Assembly (NCBI GenBank): GCA_019695295.1 | Contig: JAIBAH010000032.1 | Span: forward strand, 1-38,644 | Source of the DNA: Bacteroidia bacterium | GTDB taxonomy: Bacteria > Bacteroidota > Bacteroidia > J057 | Length of the DNA: 38,644 nt | Direction: 5' to 3' | Shown: piece after piece, positions 17,455 to 25,387 of the stretch | Layout: each line of letters starts with the position of its first letter | Numbering within the stretch: position 1 is the first letter of the stretch | The notes under the pieces: generated by a model | What the model was told of the DNA's origin: nothing | What the model saw: only the letters and a program-made list of their open reading frames with translations | The model's database searches: none | Position numbers and translations under genes: made by a program

Positions 17455-18213
17455 TTATTTCCCTTTGCCGGCGGATACGAAATCTCTTTGTCTGACTACT
17501 TCCGAGAGAATCATTCCGGTAGAAACAGAGACATTCAGGGATTCAATTTTTCCTTTCATCGGGATTTTTACTTTTTTCTCTGCAATTTTGATGACGGAAG
17601 GAGAAATTCCTTTTTCTTCTGACCCAAAAACGAGACAAACATTTCCGGTAAAATCGGCTTCATAAAATGTTTCTGCGGCTTTTTCGGTACAGGCTACTAT
17701 CCGGATATCGTAAGACTGTAAAAGATAAACAGCGTCCAGTACATGATTTTCCCGACAAACCGGAAGATGCATCAGAGCCCCGGCAGAAACCTTCATTGCG
17801 TCGGCATTCAGGCTTGCACTTCCGGATACAGGCAAAATCACCGCATGTGCGCCCATACATTCTGCTGTCCTGACGATAGCGCCCACATTCCGTACGTCCG
17901 TTATGCTGTCAAGCAGAATCAGCAATGCAGGCTCTCCGGATTTCTGAATCCTGATTAATACTTCTTCCAGTGGCTGATAGATGATTTCTGACATCTGAGC
18001 AATCACACCCTGATGGTTTCCGGTAGTGGTCAGTGTATTGATTTTTTCAACCGGGACAAATTGTAACGGTACTTTTTTTTCTTCTGCCAATGCCTTCAAT
18101 GACTGAATTCTGTCATTCTGTGTATTTTTGGATACCCAGATTTTCTCTATTTGTTGTCCGGCCCTTAAGGCTTCTGTAACAGTATGAATACCATACAATA
18201 AAGATTGCTTCAT
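17455..18213 (-). CDS. rlmB: 23S rRNA (guanosine-2'-O-)-methyltransferase RlmB, TrmH/SpoU family
   Basis: This 252-residue protein methylates the 2'-OH of a guanosine in the peptidyl-transferase region of 23S rRNA (G2251 in E. coli) using S-adenosylmethionine. Residues 3-80 form the L30e-like RNA-binding substrate domain (LLYGIHTVTEAL). The SPOUT trefoil knot follows with motif 1 at 109-118 (NVGAIVRTAE), motif 2 at 196-204 (FGSEEKGIS) and motif 3 at 225-233 (SLNVSVSTG). All three are intact and the length is typical. TrmH-type tRNA methyltransferases share these motifs, but the N-terminal domain favours RlmB. It heads the minus-strand series with the pentapeptide and DUF2461 genes. Confidence 0.9.
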   Translation of the reverse strand: MKQSLLYGIHTVTEALRAGQQIEKIWVSKNTQNDRIQSLKALAEEKKVPLQFVPVEKINTLTTTGNHQGVIAQMSEIIYQPLEEVLIRIQKSGEPALLILLDSITDVRNVGAIVRTAECMGAHAVILPVSGSASLNADAMKVSAGALMHLPVCRENHVLDAVYLLQSYDIRIVACTEKAAETFYEADFTGNVCLVFGSEEKGISPSVIKIAEKKVKIPMKGKIESLNVSVSTGMILSEVVRQRDFVSAGKGK

Positions 18214-18229
18214 ATTTTTTTTATTGATT

Positions 18230-18260
18230 TTTTATCTTATAATTAAGATTTAAGATAAAA
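18230..18260. repeat. 10-bp inverted repeat between rlmB and the metal regulator gene
   Basis: TTTTATCTTA (18230-18239) and TAAGATAAAA (18251-18260) are perfect inverted arms separated by 11 nt. A further TAAGAT copy lies in the spacer (18244-18249). The position, 17 bp before the rlmB start in a divergent promoter region beside a DtxR-family regulator gene, fits an operator. It does not match the known DtxR or MntR boxes I can recall, and it could equally be an mRNA hairpin in the rlmB leader. Confidence 0.5.
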
Positions 18261-18307
18261 TTTGCTTCAAAATTACAACGGAAATTTCAATAAATAAAAT
18301 AAAAACA

Positions 18308-18339
18308 TTTTGATTTTCCCCGTTAATTGTTTACTTTTG
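18308..18339 (+). promoter_or_regulatory. Bacteroidota promoter for the DtxR/MntR-family regulator
   Basis: TTTTG at 18308-18312 is followed after 19 nt by TACTTTTG (18332-18339), matching both elements of the consensus. The predicted start is near 18345, about 20 nt before the ATG at 18367. Confidence 0.7.
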
Positions 18340-18366
18340 ATGATTCATTCCTAATACCGTTGACTT

Positions 18367-19026
18367 ATGAAACATACACAAACCGAAGAGAATTACCTTA
18401 AAACCATATTTCACTTTTCAAACATTGGAAACGAGTCTGTTTCTACCAATAATATCGCAAACGAACTGGGGACAACACCGGCCTCTGTAACGGATATGAT
18501 TAAAAAACTGCATGAGAAAGACCTCGTGAATTATATCCCGTATAAAGGGGTCACACTCACAGAGCAAGGGGAAAAAGTAGCTTTACACATCATCCGGAAG
18601 CACCGTTTATGGGAAGTTTTTCTGGTACAAAAGCTGAATTTTTCCTGGGATAACATCCATGAAGTGGCTGAAGAACTGGAACATATAGAGTCGGCTGAAC
18701 TCATTAAAAGATTAGATGCCTTTCTGGGCTTTCCCCGGTATGACCCTCACGGTGACCCTATTCCTACTGAAGAAGGGGTGATTCTGCACAGAGATACTGT
18801 TTGTCTCACAGAGGTAGAGGCGGGTGCCGTTGTGACCCTCGCCGGAGTGCAAAGTACGCATGCTCCATTTTTGCAGTATCTGGATAAAATCAAACTGGGC
18901 ATCGGCAAAAAACTCATTGTCAGAGAAGTTTTACCTTTTGATAATGCGCTTCAGCTGGATATAGATGGAAAAGATATCGTTGTAAGCGGAAATATCGCAG
19001 AAAAACTCCTTGTCATCAAAGAGTAA
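18367..19026 (+). CDS. DtxR/MntR-family metal-dependent transcriptional regulator
   Basis: This 219-residue protein has an N-terminal winged helix (about 5-72; recognition region TTPASVTDMIKKLHEKDLV), a dimerisation/metal domain (73-130) and a C-terminal FeoA-like SH3 domain (about 145-219). With DtxR numbering the metal residues are strikingly conserved: H79, E83, H98, E105 and H106. Position 102 is Glu instead of the Cys of iron-sensing DtxR, and Glu occupies position 8. That pattern resembles manganese-sensing MntR, so Mn(II) is the more likely co-repressor, with Fe(II) possible. Targets are probably metal uptake genes elsewhere; none is adjacent. It is divergent from rlmB and converges on the DUF2480 gene with a 2-bp gap. 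Confidence 0.92.
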   Translation: MKHTQTEENYLKTIFHFSNIGNESVSTNNIANELGTTPASVTDMIKKLHEKDLVNYIPYKGVTLTEQGEKVALHIIRKHRLWEVFLVQKLNFSWDNIHEVAEELEHIESAELIKRLDAFLGFPRYDPHGDPIPTEEGVILHRDTVCLTEVEAGAVVTLAGVQSTHAPFLQYLDKIKLGIGKKLIVREVLPFDNALQLDIDGKDIVVSGNIAEKLLVIKE

Positions 19027-19028
19027 AC

Positions 19029-19517
19029 TTATAAAGGTACTGTAGAGCAAGGCTCGCCGTAGCTGATTTTTTTGGCAAAGGGTTTTAGCCTTTTGGTTAC
19101 TTCTACATATACTGCAACCGGTAATGCGATGTCGCTACAGCCTTTAATGACTACGGGCTTTCCGGAGTATTCTGAAAAATCAAGGGTGTCCATTGCTTTA
19201 TTAAGCAGGTATAAATCCAAATTCGGTACGGAACCAAACACAAAGTCTTTGGCTACTCCGGAAAGCCGGGTAGCTATCAGCATATAAGCCCATACGGGAA
19301 CGATAGCATCAGCACTACAGGTTACGGCTACGTACTTATCCTGATACTGACTCCATTCATGGGCCTGAATGAAAGTGCGAAAGTCTTTTTCTCTCAGGAT
19401 TAATCCCTGAAATAACTGGTCTTTTATGTCCAGTACGACCCTTTCTCCCGTCGGATACAACGTTTCTATTTTAAATGTAATGAGCGGGCTTTGAGTTACA
19501 CGGTTAATTATTTCCAT
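19029..19517 (-). CDS. DUF2480 family protein
   Basis: This 162-residue protein matches the Bacteroidota-restricted DUF2480 family through GERVVLDIKDQLFQGLILREKDFR, the central VAVTCSADAIVPVWAYMLI and the terminal KKISYGEPCSTVPL. No function is assigned to this family. It is soluble, without signal peptide or membrane segment. Two cysteine-containing conserved segments (TCSADAIVP and KGCSDIALPV) look like duplicated halves, suggesting an internal pseudo-repeat or a conserved thiol site; that is an inference. It starts about 60 bp after the terminator of the CotH gene, so it needs its own promoter, which I could not identify. Confidence 0.85.
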   Translation of the reverse strand: MEIINRVTQSPLITFKIETLYPTGERVVLDIKDQLFQGLILREKDFRTFIQAHEWSQYQDKYVAVTCSADAIVPVWAYMLIATRLSGVAKDFVFGSVPNLDLYLLNKAMDTLDFSEYSGKPVVIKGCSDIALPVAVYVEVTKRLKPFAKKISYGEPCSTVPL

Positions 19518-19576
19518 ACTTCAGATAAGCTGTTTTTAAGTTTGGCTGGGTATTCTTTTATCAAAAACCCGAAAAA

Positions 19577-19610
19577 CAGCAGAAAGTTTAGTGTAAAACG
19601 CTTTCTGCTG
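19577..19610 (-). terminator. Terminator of the CotH-kinase gene
   Basis: A perfect 10-bp stem, CAGCAGAAAG (19577-19586) and CTTTCTGCTG (19601-19610), has a 14-nt loop. On the minus strand it is followed by a T-rich tract, so it serves the gene ending at 19632. Confidence 0.82.
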
Positions 19611-19631
19611 CTACCGACGGATTACCTCCCT

Positions 19632-22103
19632 TTATTTTTTGACTATTTTCATCAGGCCTTCTTCCTCCCCGGTTCTGACCTTGAGGAAGTAAATCCCCTG
19701 AGACAACCGCTCAACCGGAATCTGAATGGATTGGTTCCCTTTTTCGACTATGTATTCCGCCATTGTTTCTCCCAAAGTACTGTAAAAAGTCACAGATACA
19801 TCCTGAAGCACCGGAACCGGGAATGTCAGATTCAGGATGTTGCCGACCGGATTAGGATAGATAACCGGGCTGTTTTCGGGAGAAAGAGATACAATCCCGA
19901 CCGGCATTACCACAAAAACAGAATCAGTATAAGTAGCCTGACATCCAATGGAATCCGTTAAGGCAAGGGTTACAGTATGCCATCCGGCCGAGAGAAACGT
20001 GACATTAGGGGATTGCTGATAGGAGTTCAGGGTATAAATAGAATCTTCGAGTGTCCAGTGGTACAGCTGAGCTGCGGTATCGGCGGGGGTAAAATTCCAT
20101 AACGGGCTATTGGGACCGGGGTTGGAAACAGCGGTAAAGGATGCGTTGGGCTGAGATACAGTTACATCAATAGAATGAAGATTGTAGCAACCGTATTCAT
20201 CTTTGGTTTCTACCACATAACTGCCACTTTGGTAAAGGGTAATCTGAGCCGAATCGCTCCCCGGAATCCAGTTATAGGTATATCCCGGGCCAATATCGGC
20301 ATTGAGCAGGCTTCCCGCACAAATCGTAGTATCTGCTGGCAGCTGACTAACAGGAAGACTTACATTTTCTACTCCCAGAGTCATATCTATCCAGTTTAGC
20401 CGGCGGTTTACATAGGATTTGAGGGAGTCAATCTGATCATCATAAGTAGCACTTCCCAACTCATTCCATACGGTAAAGTTCCTCGCCTGACTTTCATATA
20501 ACCGGGATTTCAGCGTATCTATCATTACCATAAAGGAGTCATTGCTCAGCGTATTTTCCCTTAGACTAAACCAGCGGCAGGCAAGTTGTTTCCGGTAAAC
20601 CGGGTCTTCCCACATCCTCGACCACCAGAATGGAAATGGCCAGTAGGAATGGGTAATTTCCCATACCCAGCCATCCGTAGTACCCGGGTTGTCATAGTCA
20701 AAGGCGCGGTCATAGTCCCATGGCGGACCGATATGAAGCTGATTTCCGTCGGTTACTTTTTCCTTGTATAAATAAGTACTTCTGCCATAACTGTCATAGT
20801 TTACGCTAAATTCGTTGCAGATTAAAAAGTCTATAAAAGATTTGACAGAGATATACTTTCTGTATCCCTCCAGTGAATCCAGAAAATTAGTACCGTTAAG
20901 CACATTCTCAAAACTATCCGTATAGGACTTTATATAATCATGCTGAAGGGGGTGAATATCCGTTACCTTGGGATAAACGTGCTTAAACTCAACGTCCAGA
21001 TTACAGGTAGCACTATTAATCGGCAGATAGGCAGAAATCCAGTCGGCGGGGTCACCGTTTATATTCATTTCTATGATATATCCGCCGGTCAGTTCGGCAC
21101 CTGTAGTATCCGAAGGGGTTAATTTTGCGATATCCACTCTGTTTGCATTCCTTTTTACTTTTTCTGTCAGTGAATACACTCCAATGTATTCTCCATTCAA
21201 AACCAGTTCACAAAACCGGGTTCTTGGTGCATATCTTCCCATCCTGCGGGACATTTCATAAGTAATGGTATTTTTCATCAGGGTATGATCCAGATATTCG
21301 GCTTTGAAAATCCAGTCATTTTCTGAAGGCATCCCCAGTAAAGTAGTATCTATTTTATTTCCCAGAGAATCAATCAAATCGAAATCATAGTTTTTTTTGG
21401 GATAAGAAGGGCCGCTAAATCCCTGAAGCTCTGTCAGGATATCTCCTTCATAGGCAAAATTTGTCTGGTTGGTATAATTCCGGATACCGGGGCCATTGTC
21501 TATAATCTGAAGATGTGCCAGTACCTGAGGGTCATTGGGAATCTGAACTCCGTTTGTGTTGATAATGGCAATGGGGAGATTACTGGAAGTAAACATAAAA
21601 GGAAAAGCCGGATTATTTCCGAAGGTAATTTGCCAGTCATGAAGGATTCCGATATCCTGACCTGCCATATCCCGGCAGGCAAGTCTCCATACCCCGTTGG
21701 GATTTTGACCGTTATTTACATTTCCCAATACTCCATTGGCTGCAAAAGTTCCGGTAAAGGGTGCTGAAGTTGTGGACAGGGCCGGATAAGTCGTATCTCC
21801 GAGGCAGGTATTCACAAAATTGTCCTGATCTCCTCCGATTCCGGCAAATAAAGTAGCCGTAGTACCATCCGGTGATATCAGTTTCACTTCCATATCTGCG
21901 TCCCAGGTGTGTGTCATATTCAGACATACCACCTCAACCCCAAAAAAAGTATCAATGACAGCCGGCAGTCCACTTACTGGAATATCAAAATAAACAGTAG
22001 GTCCGGCGTCGGGAATTGTATCGTTGAATGTTCCGGAAAATGTCTGTGCCTGAGTTATTTTAACCCCCAGAACTAAAATCAAAAAAAGTAAAAACTTTTG
22101 CAT
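19632..22103 (-). CDS. Secreted CotH-type kinase with N-terminal P-domain and T9SS type A sorting domain
   Basis: The protein is 823 residues from the ATG at 22103, which gives a good signal peptide (MQKFLLFLILVLGVKITQAQ); upstream in-frame codons lack one. Residues 24-162 resemble a proprotein-convertase P-domain (HTWDADMEVKLISPDG, GVWRLACRDMAGQDIG). Residues about 180-575 are a CotH kinase domain. It has DWIFKAEYLD (K267, likely ATP lysine), ELVLNGEYIGVYSLTEKVK (299-317), NEFSVNYDSYGRSTYLYKE and the metal-binding IGPPWDYDRAFDYDN (458-472). Residues about 590-735 are Ig/PKD-like. Residues 745-823 are a type A sorting domain (PVIYPNPVGNILNLTFPV, GIYFLKVRTG). CotH proteins are atypical protein kinases that phosphorylate secreted or spore-coat proteins. 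This one would be exported by T9SS and act on the cell surface; its substrate is unknown. Confidence 0.88.
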   Translation of the reverse strand: MQKFLLFLILVLGVKITQAQTFSGTFNDTIPDAGPTVYFDIPVSGLPAVIDTFFGVEVVCLNMTHTWDADMEVKLISPDGTTATLFAGIGGDQDNFVNTCLGDTTYPALSTTSAPFTGTFAANGVLGNVNNGQNPNGVWRLACRDMAGQDIGILHDWQITFGNNPAFPFMFTSSNLPIAIINTNGVQIPNDPQVLAHLQIIDNGPGIRNYTNQTNFAYEGDILTELQGFSGPSYPKKNYDFDLIDSLGNKIDTTLLGMPSENDWIFKAEYLDHTLMKNTITYEMSRRMGRYAPRTRFCELVLNGEYIGVYSLTEKVKRNANRVDIAKLTPSDTTGAELTGGYIIEMNINGDPADWISAYLPINSATCNLDVEFKHVYPKVTDIHPLQHDYIKSYTDSFENVLNGTNFLDSLEGYRKYISVKSFIDFLICNEFSVNYDSYGRSTYLYKEKVTDGNQLHIGPPWDYDRAFDYDNPGTTDGWVWEITHSYWPFPFWWSRMWEDPVYRKQLACRWFSLRENTLSNDSFMVMIDTLKSRLYESQARNFTVWNELGSATYDDQIDSLKSYVNRRLNWIDMTLGVENVSLPVSQLPADTTICAGSLLNADIGPGYTYNWIPGSDSAQITLYQSGSYVVETKDEYGCYNLHSIDVTVSQPNASFTAVSNPGPNSPLWNFTPADTAAQLYHWTLEDSIYTLNSYQQSPNVTFLSAGWHTVTLALTDSIGCQATYTDSVFVVMPVGIVSLSPENSPVIYPNPVGNILNLTFPVPVLQDVSVTFYSTLGETMAEYIVEKGNQSIQIPVERLSQGIYFLKVRTGEEEGLMKIVKK

Positions 22104-22131
22104 ATTAATATATCCTGTGTCATTTTTTTGA

Positions 22132-22139
22132 CAAAAGTA
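22132..22139 (-). promoter_or_regulatory. -7-like element for the CotH-kinase gene
   Basis: The plus strand CAAAAGTA gives TACTTTTG on the minus strand, 28 bp before the ATG at 22103. It supports this start. No TTG at -33 is visible. Confidence 0.42.
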
Positions 22140-22153
22140 ATTATACTTTTTTA

Positions 22154-23032
22154 TTATTCCCACGACTTCAGATTATTTCTGTCAAAAACACATTCTGCGG
22201 AATAAAAAACCCCGTCAAACCGGTTGCTGTACCAGGGACTGAGGTCCGGTCTCATATGGGGGTTCGTCAGAACATGAATATCCTGAGCCGGCATCCAACT
22301 TTGAGCTATGAGGAAAATTTTTTCTCCGGTGTCCGTATTTTGGGCAACGTCGGTTACAATAACACAATGACCGGGAGAACCTCCGTAAATCACTACATCG
22401 CCCGCCTGAATATTTTCCCAGTCTGCTTTGGGTTTTAACTCCTTGTCAAGGGAAAGTGTTCCGGAATACATAAATACCAGGTCCATATACCGCCTGAAAG
22501 TTCCATAGGAATTGTCCGGTTTCTCCTTTTTTTCCCACTTTACAGTACTTCCGTTTATCACCGCTCTGTAGCCCTCTGCGTATTTGGTGTATTCTGCCAG
22601 ACTCCCGCTTGTAAAATGAAACTGAATTTTATCAAACTGACCGGTTTTGTAAAAATATTCAGCCCTCAGTCTCATGACAGCATCAGCACACTGCTGCAAG
22701 TCTTTTGTCCCTACATCCAGATTGATGACCGCAGCATATACGTCCTGAGGCTCTTTTAGCTGCCCGTTAAACAGCAACGCTTTGGTTCCATCCGGTTTTA
22801 ACTCCAGATTCCTGAGATATTCTGCAAAAGAACCGGAAGCTACGGGCACTCTTGAAAAGCCTTCCGGTAATAAAAACCGAGTTCCAATCGTAGTGCCTCC
22901 CGGATTTATCCAGTACGGTTTTTCTTTGTGTTCCGCTACTTTGGCGGATTGTTTTTCTTCTGCCTTTGAAGTACAGGCAAAATATCCTGTGCTGCCGAGG
23001 GATAATGTGAGGATGAGCAAAAATTTATACAT
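22154..23032 (-). CDS. DUF4846 lipoprotein, NlpC/P60-like
   Basis: The protein is 292 residues from the ATG at 23032. That start gives a lipoprotein signal with the lipid cysteine at C20 (GSTGYFAC); the frame is open to 23194, but the extension overlaps the divergent gene and lacks a signal. The body matches DUF4846. C115 lies at the start of a helix (LQQCADAVMRLRAEYFY), and a later GDVVIYGGSPGHCVIVTDV contains H222. The Cys plus GD...PGH arrangement resembles circularly permuted or divergent NlpC/P60 cysteine hydrolases that cut peptidoglycan peptides; this activity is inference. It is divergent from the amino-sugar kinase/RapZ gene and lies upstream of the CotH gene on the same strand with a 50-bp gap. 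Confidence 0.82.
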   Translation of the reverse strand: MYKFLLILTLSLGSTGYFACTSKAEEKQSAKVAEHKEKPYWINPGGTTIGTRFLLPEGFSRVPVASGSFAEYLRNLELKPDGTKALLFNGQLKEPQDVYAAVINLDVGTKDLQQCADAVMRLRAEYFYKTGQFDKIQFHFTSGSLAEYTKYAEGYRAVINGSTVKWEKKEKPDNSYGTFRRYMDLVFMYSGTLSLDKELKPKADWENIQAGDVVIYGGSPGHCVIVTDVAQNTDTGEKIFLIAQSWMPAQDIHVLTNPHMRPDLSPWYSNRFDGVFYSAECVFDRNNLKSWE

Positions 23033-23160
23033 ACTTTTTTTCTGACTAAAACGATTGAGCAAATGAAATAGTATCTTAATATCCGGAGCAGGGAAAACGT
23101 TTTTTCCAGCCTTAATGAATTTTGATGATAGCAGGAGAATAAAAATCTCAGGAAAACCCC

Positions 23161-23168
23161 TATTTTTG
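23161..23168 (+). promoter_or_regulatory. -7 element almost touching the AmgK/RapZ-fusion start codon
   Basis: TATTTTTG fits TAnnTTTG and ends 5 nt before the ATG at 23174. If used, transcription would begin at or within a few bases of the start codon, giving a leaderless or near-leaderless message. No clear -33 TTG is seen. Confidence 0.4.
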
Positions 23169-23173
23169 CATTC

Positions 23174-24628
23174 ATGAATGAAACCGTGACTCAATATATC
23201 AGCGAAACTTTCCTGGAATGGAAAGGAGAATTGCCCGAAAAGGTAGAAAGCATTGCCCCCGCCGGTAGCAGCAGACTGTATTTCAGAATTTTCTTTTCAG
23301 GAGGACAAACCTGCATTGCTACGTATAATCCGCTTCATATTCCTGAAAATGAAACTTTTATTTATTTTTCACAACACTTTCAGGCCAGACATCTTTCTGT
23401 TCCGGAAGTACTTTATATTTCCAATAGCAAAGACTTGTATTTTCAGACGGACGCAGGGGAAAGCGCTCTTATGGACTTACTGAAAAAGGAACTTCATTCG
23501 GATAAAGTTTATCAGTTTTACCAAAAAGCACTCAGTCAGCTTGCCCGGATTCAGATAGCAGGAGATGAAGGACTGGATTACAGCAGATGCTACGGCCCGT
23601 CTCTGTTTGATAAAGACGCTATTTTATATGATTTGAATTATTTCCTGTTTTATTTTGTCAATACATTGGGGATTCCCTATGATAAAACGCAGCTTCTCGA
23701 TGATTTTGAGCTTCTTGCCGAATTTTTAAGCAGGGAAACCCATCAGTATTTTATGTTTCGGGATTTTCAGAGCCGGAATATCATGGTCAATGGAGAAAAT
23801 CTTACCTTTATTGATTATCAGGGTGGAATGAAAGGCCCGCTTCAGTATGATGTAGTCTCTTTGCTGTGGCAGGCCAAAGCAGCACTTCCCGGAGAATGGA
23901 AAAGCAGCCTTCTTGATTTTTACTTCAGTGAAGTAAGCCGGCTTACTCCGAAGCCCATTGATAAAACCACTTTTTATCAGAATTACAATGGGTTTGTCCT
24001 GATTCGTATGCTTCAGACTTTTGGTTCATACGGATTTCGGGGGTTGTTTGAGCGGCGGCCTTATTTTCTTTCAGCCATTCCCGCAGCACTTGCACAGCTC
24101 AGGAGTTATCTCAGCAGTACAGAAATTCCGGTACGTACACAGATACTTGAAAAATTGCTGCACCAGATTACTTCGGATGAAATCAGAAAAAAATTTGAAT
24201 TTCCGGTAGCTTCCTCCGAGAGTAAACTCACCGTCCGGATTATGAGTTTTGCGTATAAAAACGGGATTCCGGCGGACTCTTCCAATAGCGGAGGCGGTTT
24301 TGTGTTTGACTGCCGGGCCTTGCATAATCCCGGCAGATACGAGCCTTATGCAGAACTGACAGGAAGGGATGAAACCGTGAAGCAGTTTCTTCTGACTCAG
24401 TCTGTGATGCCTTCTTTTTTGCAGAATGTATATACCATCGCAGATATTTCAGTGCAAAATTATCTCGAAAGAGGCTTTGAAAACCTGATGATTTGTTTCG
24501 GATGTACGGGGGGAAAACACAGAAGTGTGTTTGCTGCCGATAGCTTAGCCAAATACCTCAAGGATAAATACAACGTCAGAATTGAACTGCTTCACAGGGA
24601 AAGAGGATGGGAAAAGGAAATCCTGTAA
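23174..24628 (+). CDS. AmgK-like amino-sugar kinase fused to a RapZ C-terminal domain
   Basis: This is a 484-residue two-domain protein. Residues about 15-310 form an aminoglycoside-phosphotransferase-fold kinase resembling AmgK, the anomeric N-acetylmuramate/N-acetylglucosamine 1-kinase. The catalytic loop is FRDFQSRN (D197, N202), the metal aspartate is D214 in FIDYQGG, and GPLQYDVVSLLW follows as in AmgK. Residues about 351-484 match the C-terminal domain of RapZ (DCRALHNPG at 379-387, GCTGGKHRS at 443-451, LLHRERGW). In E. coli this domain binds glucosamine-6-phosphate and RNA and adjusts GlmS levels. The gene lies 23 bp before a MurU-like nucleotidyltransferase, the partner of AmgK in peptidoglycan sugar recycling. 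A role in MurNAc/GlcNAc salvage with sensing by the fused domain is inferred. Confidence 0.85.
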   Translation: MNETVTQYISETFLEWKGELPEKVESIAPAGSSRLYFRIFFSGGQTCIATYNPLHIPENETFIYFSQHFQARHLSVPEVLYISNSKDLYFQTDAGESALMDLLKKELHSDKVYQFYQKALSQLARIQIAGDEGLDYSRCYGPSLFDKDAILYDLNYFLFYFVNTLGIPYDKTQLLDDFELLAEFLSRETHQYFMFRDFQSRNIMVNGENLTFIDYQGGMKGPLQYDVVSLLWQAKAALPGEWKSSLLDFYFSEVSRLTPKPIDKTTFYQNYNGFVLIRMLQTFGSYGFRGLFERRPYFLSAIPAALAQLRSYLSSTEIPVRTQILEKLLHQITSDEIRKKFEFPVASSESKLTVRIMSFAYKNGIPADSSNSGGGFVFDCRALHNPGRYEPYAELTGRDETVKQFLLTQSVMPSFLQNVYTIADISVQNYLERGFENLMICFGCTGGKHRSVFAADSLAKYLKDKYNVRIELLHRERGWEKEIL

Positions 24629-24651
24629 TTTTTAAAAAAAGCTGAAAAAAT

Positions 24652-25374
24652 ATGAAAGCCATGATACTTGCCGCAGGACTCGGCACAAGAATGCAGCCGA
24701 TTACCCTCACCCGGCCCAAGGCGTTGGTTGAGGTAAAGGGAAAAACGATGCTGCAGCGAAATATAGAATATCTGAAAGCCGCAGGTGTGACAGAAATCGT
24801 TGTCAATGTACATCATTTTGTGGAGCAAATCATTGAGTTTATCCGCTCAAATAACGATTTTGGTGTCCGGATTCATATCTCAGACGAAACGGATGCCGTA
24901 CTGGAAACCGGAGGCGGACTCAAGCGGGCTCAATCTTTTCTGGAGGAAGAACAGGCCTTTATCCTGATGAATGTAGATATTCTGACGGATTTATCCCTTA
25001 CGGATATGATGGCGTTTCATCAAAATCAAGCAGATGCACTGGCTACCCTTGCGGTAACCCAAAGAGATTCTTCCCGGCTTTTGCTTTTTAATCCTGAAAA
25101 TCAGCTGAAAGGCTGGAAAAATGAAAAAACCGGCGAAAAAATTATCCTCAATGCGGATGAGTCATGCCTTGTCTCCAGAGCGTTCAGCGGAATACATATT
25201 CTTTCTTCCCGTATTTTTTCCCATATGAAATCCGAAGGAAAATATTCCATAATCAATACCTATCTGGAACTTGCGGAAAAGTTTCCCATTTACGGATATG
25301 ACCACAGCGAAGGAATATTTCTGGATGTAGGCAGGCCGGAAGTCATTACAGTAGCCGAGAATCTGATTGAGTGA
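24652..25374 (+). CDS. MurU-like sugar-1-phosphate nucleotidyltransferase
   Basis: This 240-residue protein has the sugar nucleotidyltransferase signature AAGLGTRMQPITLTRPKAL (G9-L25, with K23), the metal aspartate in LMNVDIL and a second metal site in FLDVGRPE near the C-terminus. Its length and lack of an acyltransferase tail fit MurU (N-acetylmuramate-1-phosphate uridylyltransferase) and related short enzymes rather than GlmU. Immediate location behind the AmgK-like kinase (23 bp, same strand) strongly favours UDP-MurNAc or UDP-GlcNAc formation in cell-wall recycling, bypassing de novo synthesis. Mannose-1-phosphate guanylyltransferase is an alternative from sequence alone. It ends before a short hairpin shared with the converging DinB-like gene. 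Confidence 0.86.
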   Translation: MKAMILAAGLGTRMQPITLTRPKALVEVKGKTMLQRNIEYLKAAGVTEIVVNVHHFVEQIIEFIRSNNDFGVRIHISDETDAVLETGGGLKRAQSFLEEEQAFILMNVDILTDLSLTDMMAFHQNQADALATLAVTQRDSSRLLLFNPENQLKGWKNEKTGEKIILNADESCLVSRAFSGIHILSSRIFSHMKSEGKYSIINTYLELAEKFPIYGYDHSEGIFLDVGRPEVITVAENLIE

Positions 25375-25387
25375 AGCCAGGGGATTT

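Noticed and set aside
23092-23107. GGAAAACGTTTTTTCC as an operator between the DUF4846 and kinase genes
   Set aside because: The match is imperfect by two bases, dominated by A/T runs, and has no second copy elsewhere that I could find.
23033-23194. Upstream extension of the DUF4846 lipoprotein
   Set aside because: It would bury the lipoprotein signal peptide inside the protein and overlap the divergent kinase gene.
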